From: Oscillospiraceae bacterium
GTDB taxonomy: Bacteria > Bacillota > Clostridia > Oscillospirales > Acutalibacteraceae
DNA: 13,937 nucleotides
Assembly (NCBI GenBank): GCA_009786735.1
Contig: WQRM01000016.1
Coordinates: 1-13,937 of the forward strand
Direction: 5' to 3'
A program made the translations under genes and the position numbers. Shown here piece by piece: positions 13,807-13,937 of this stretch. Each line of letters begins with the position of its first letter. Position 1 is the first letter of the stretch. The notes beneath the pieces are model-generated. The model worked only from the letters and a program-made list of their open reading frames with translations. It had not been told where the DNA came from and did not search any database.

Positions 13807-13937
13807 GCATGCACGCACCGCAAATCAGGTTCAAGGGCTACACTGCCGCTTGGGAGCAGCGAAAGCTGGGTGAGGTTGCGGAGTTTTCAAAGGGTAGTGG
13901 CTATTCCAAAGGCGACTTGACTGACAAGGGTTCGCCC
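13803..13937 (+). CDS. hsdS: Second HsdS specificity subunit, 5' part, cut by the window edge
   Basis: The first 45 codons of another specificity subunit start with an ATG that overlaps the hsdM stop (ATGA). The visible product reads APQIRFKGYTAAWEQRKLGEV (5-25) followed by the start of a target-recognition domain (AEFSKGSGYSK). The WEQRKLGEV block is the same as in the second half of the first HsdS, and its DNA is almost identical there. Unlike the first HsdS, it has the standard N-terminus without a preceding coil segment. Whether it is complete or a truncated cassette cannot be seen. Its position directly after hsdM is the usual place for hsdS, which suggests this may be the main subunit and the gene between hsdR and hsdM the extra one. 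Confidence 0.88.
   Translation, partial: MSMHAPQIRFKGYTAAWEQRKLGEVAEFSKGSGYSKGDLTDKGSP
13851..13876 (+). repeat. Short near-identical repeat shared by the two hsdS genes
   Basis: Twenty-six bases encoding WEQRKLGEV match 11780-11805 at 25 of 26 positions, in the same orientation and about 2.1 kb apart. The two copies flank hsdM, so a crossover here would delete hsdM and join the two hsdS genes; gene conversion between them would instead swap recognition domains. Confidence 0.75.

Noticed and set aside
13162..13818. 218-codon minus-strand open frame opposite hsdM
   Set aside because: It is antisense to the conserved methyltransferase coding region and shows no domain or ribosome binding site.
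1..13937. CRISPR array, tRNA, rRNA or insertion sequence
   Set aside because: No regularly spaced repeats, no cloverleaf with CCA-type end, no rRNA blocks and no transposase with inverted ends were seen on either strand.
11036..13937. Invertible hsdS shufflon
   Set aside because: All visible hsdS repeats are in direct orientation and no invertase gene is in the window, so inversion cannot be claimed here.

Overview
The window looks like chromosomal DNA from a spore-forming member of the Clostridia. It carries the 5' part of a sporulation sigma factor gene (sigK), a ParB of the kind found on Firmicutes integrative elements, a clostridial-style lipoprotein, a large ferredoxin/flavin oxidoreductase, and strong Shine-Dalgarno sites (GGAGG type) before nearly every gene. 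No rRNA, tRNA, CRISPR array or insertion sequence was seen. The first 12 bases are a poly-G run that is probably a sequencing or contig-end artefact.

Layout. All genes from about 7576 down to 78 are on the minus strand; all genes from 7941 to the right edge are on the plus strand. The left block (78-1318) holds a ParB-like protein with its own terminator, then a truncated sigK that stops inside sigma region 2 and runs into unrelated sequence. Next to it is an Mrr-type restriction endonuclease gene whose terminator hairpin overlaps the ribosome binding site of the sigK fragment. The middle block (2354-7576) reads as one tightly packed operon behind a near-consensus sigma-A promoter at 7619-7647: three-helix membrane protein, acidic-linker lipoprotein, a ~916-residue GltD/NfnB-like iron-sulfur flavoprotein, HypA, HypB, and a 49-residue membrane microprotein. 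No hydrogenase subunit and no other hyp gene is present, so the HypA/HypB pair travels with the redox protein and the envelope proteins instead. The right block (7787-13937) is a type I restriction-modification locus in the order hsdR, hsdS, hsdM, second hsdS (cut off by the window edge), transcribed divergently from the operon.

How it fits together. HypA and HypB insert nickel into metalloenzymes. Their fusion into an operon with a multi-cluster NAD(P)H/ferredoxin-type oxidoreductase, a lipoprotein and two small membrane proteins suggests a membrane-associated redox or nickel-handling module whose target enzyme is elsewhere. The operon lies between two DNA-restriction loci (type IV Mrr on one side, type I Hsd on the other). 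The hsd genes look more AT-rich than the hyp operon, which suggests transfer. The most notable points are the interrupted sigK beside a mobile-element ParB (possibly a skin-like insertion), the orphan HypAB-oxidoreductase operon, and the two-hsdS layout that could change methylation specificity by recombination.
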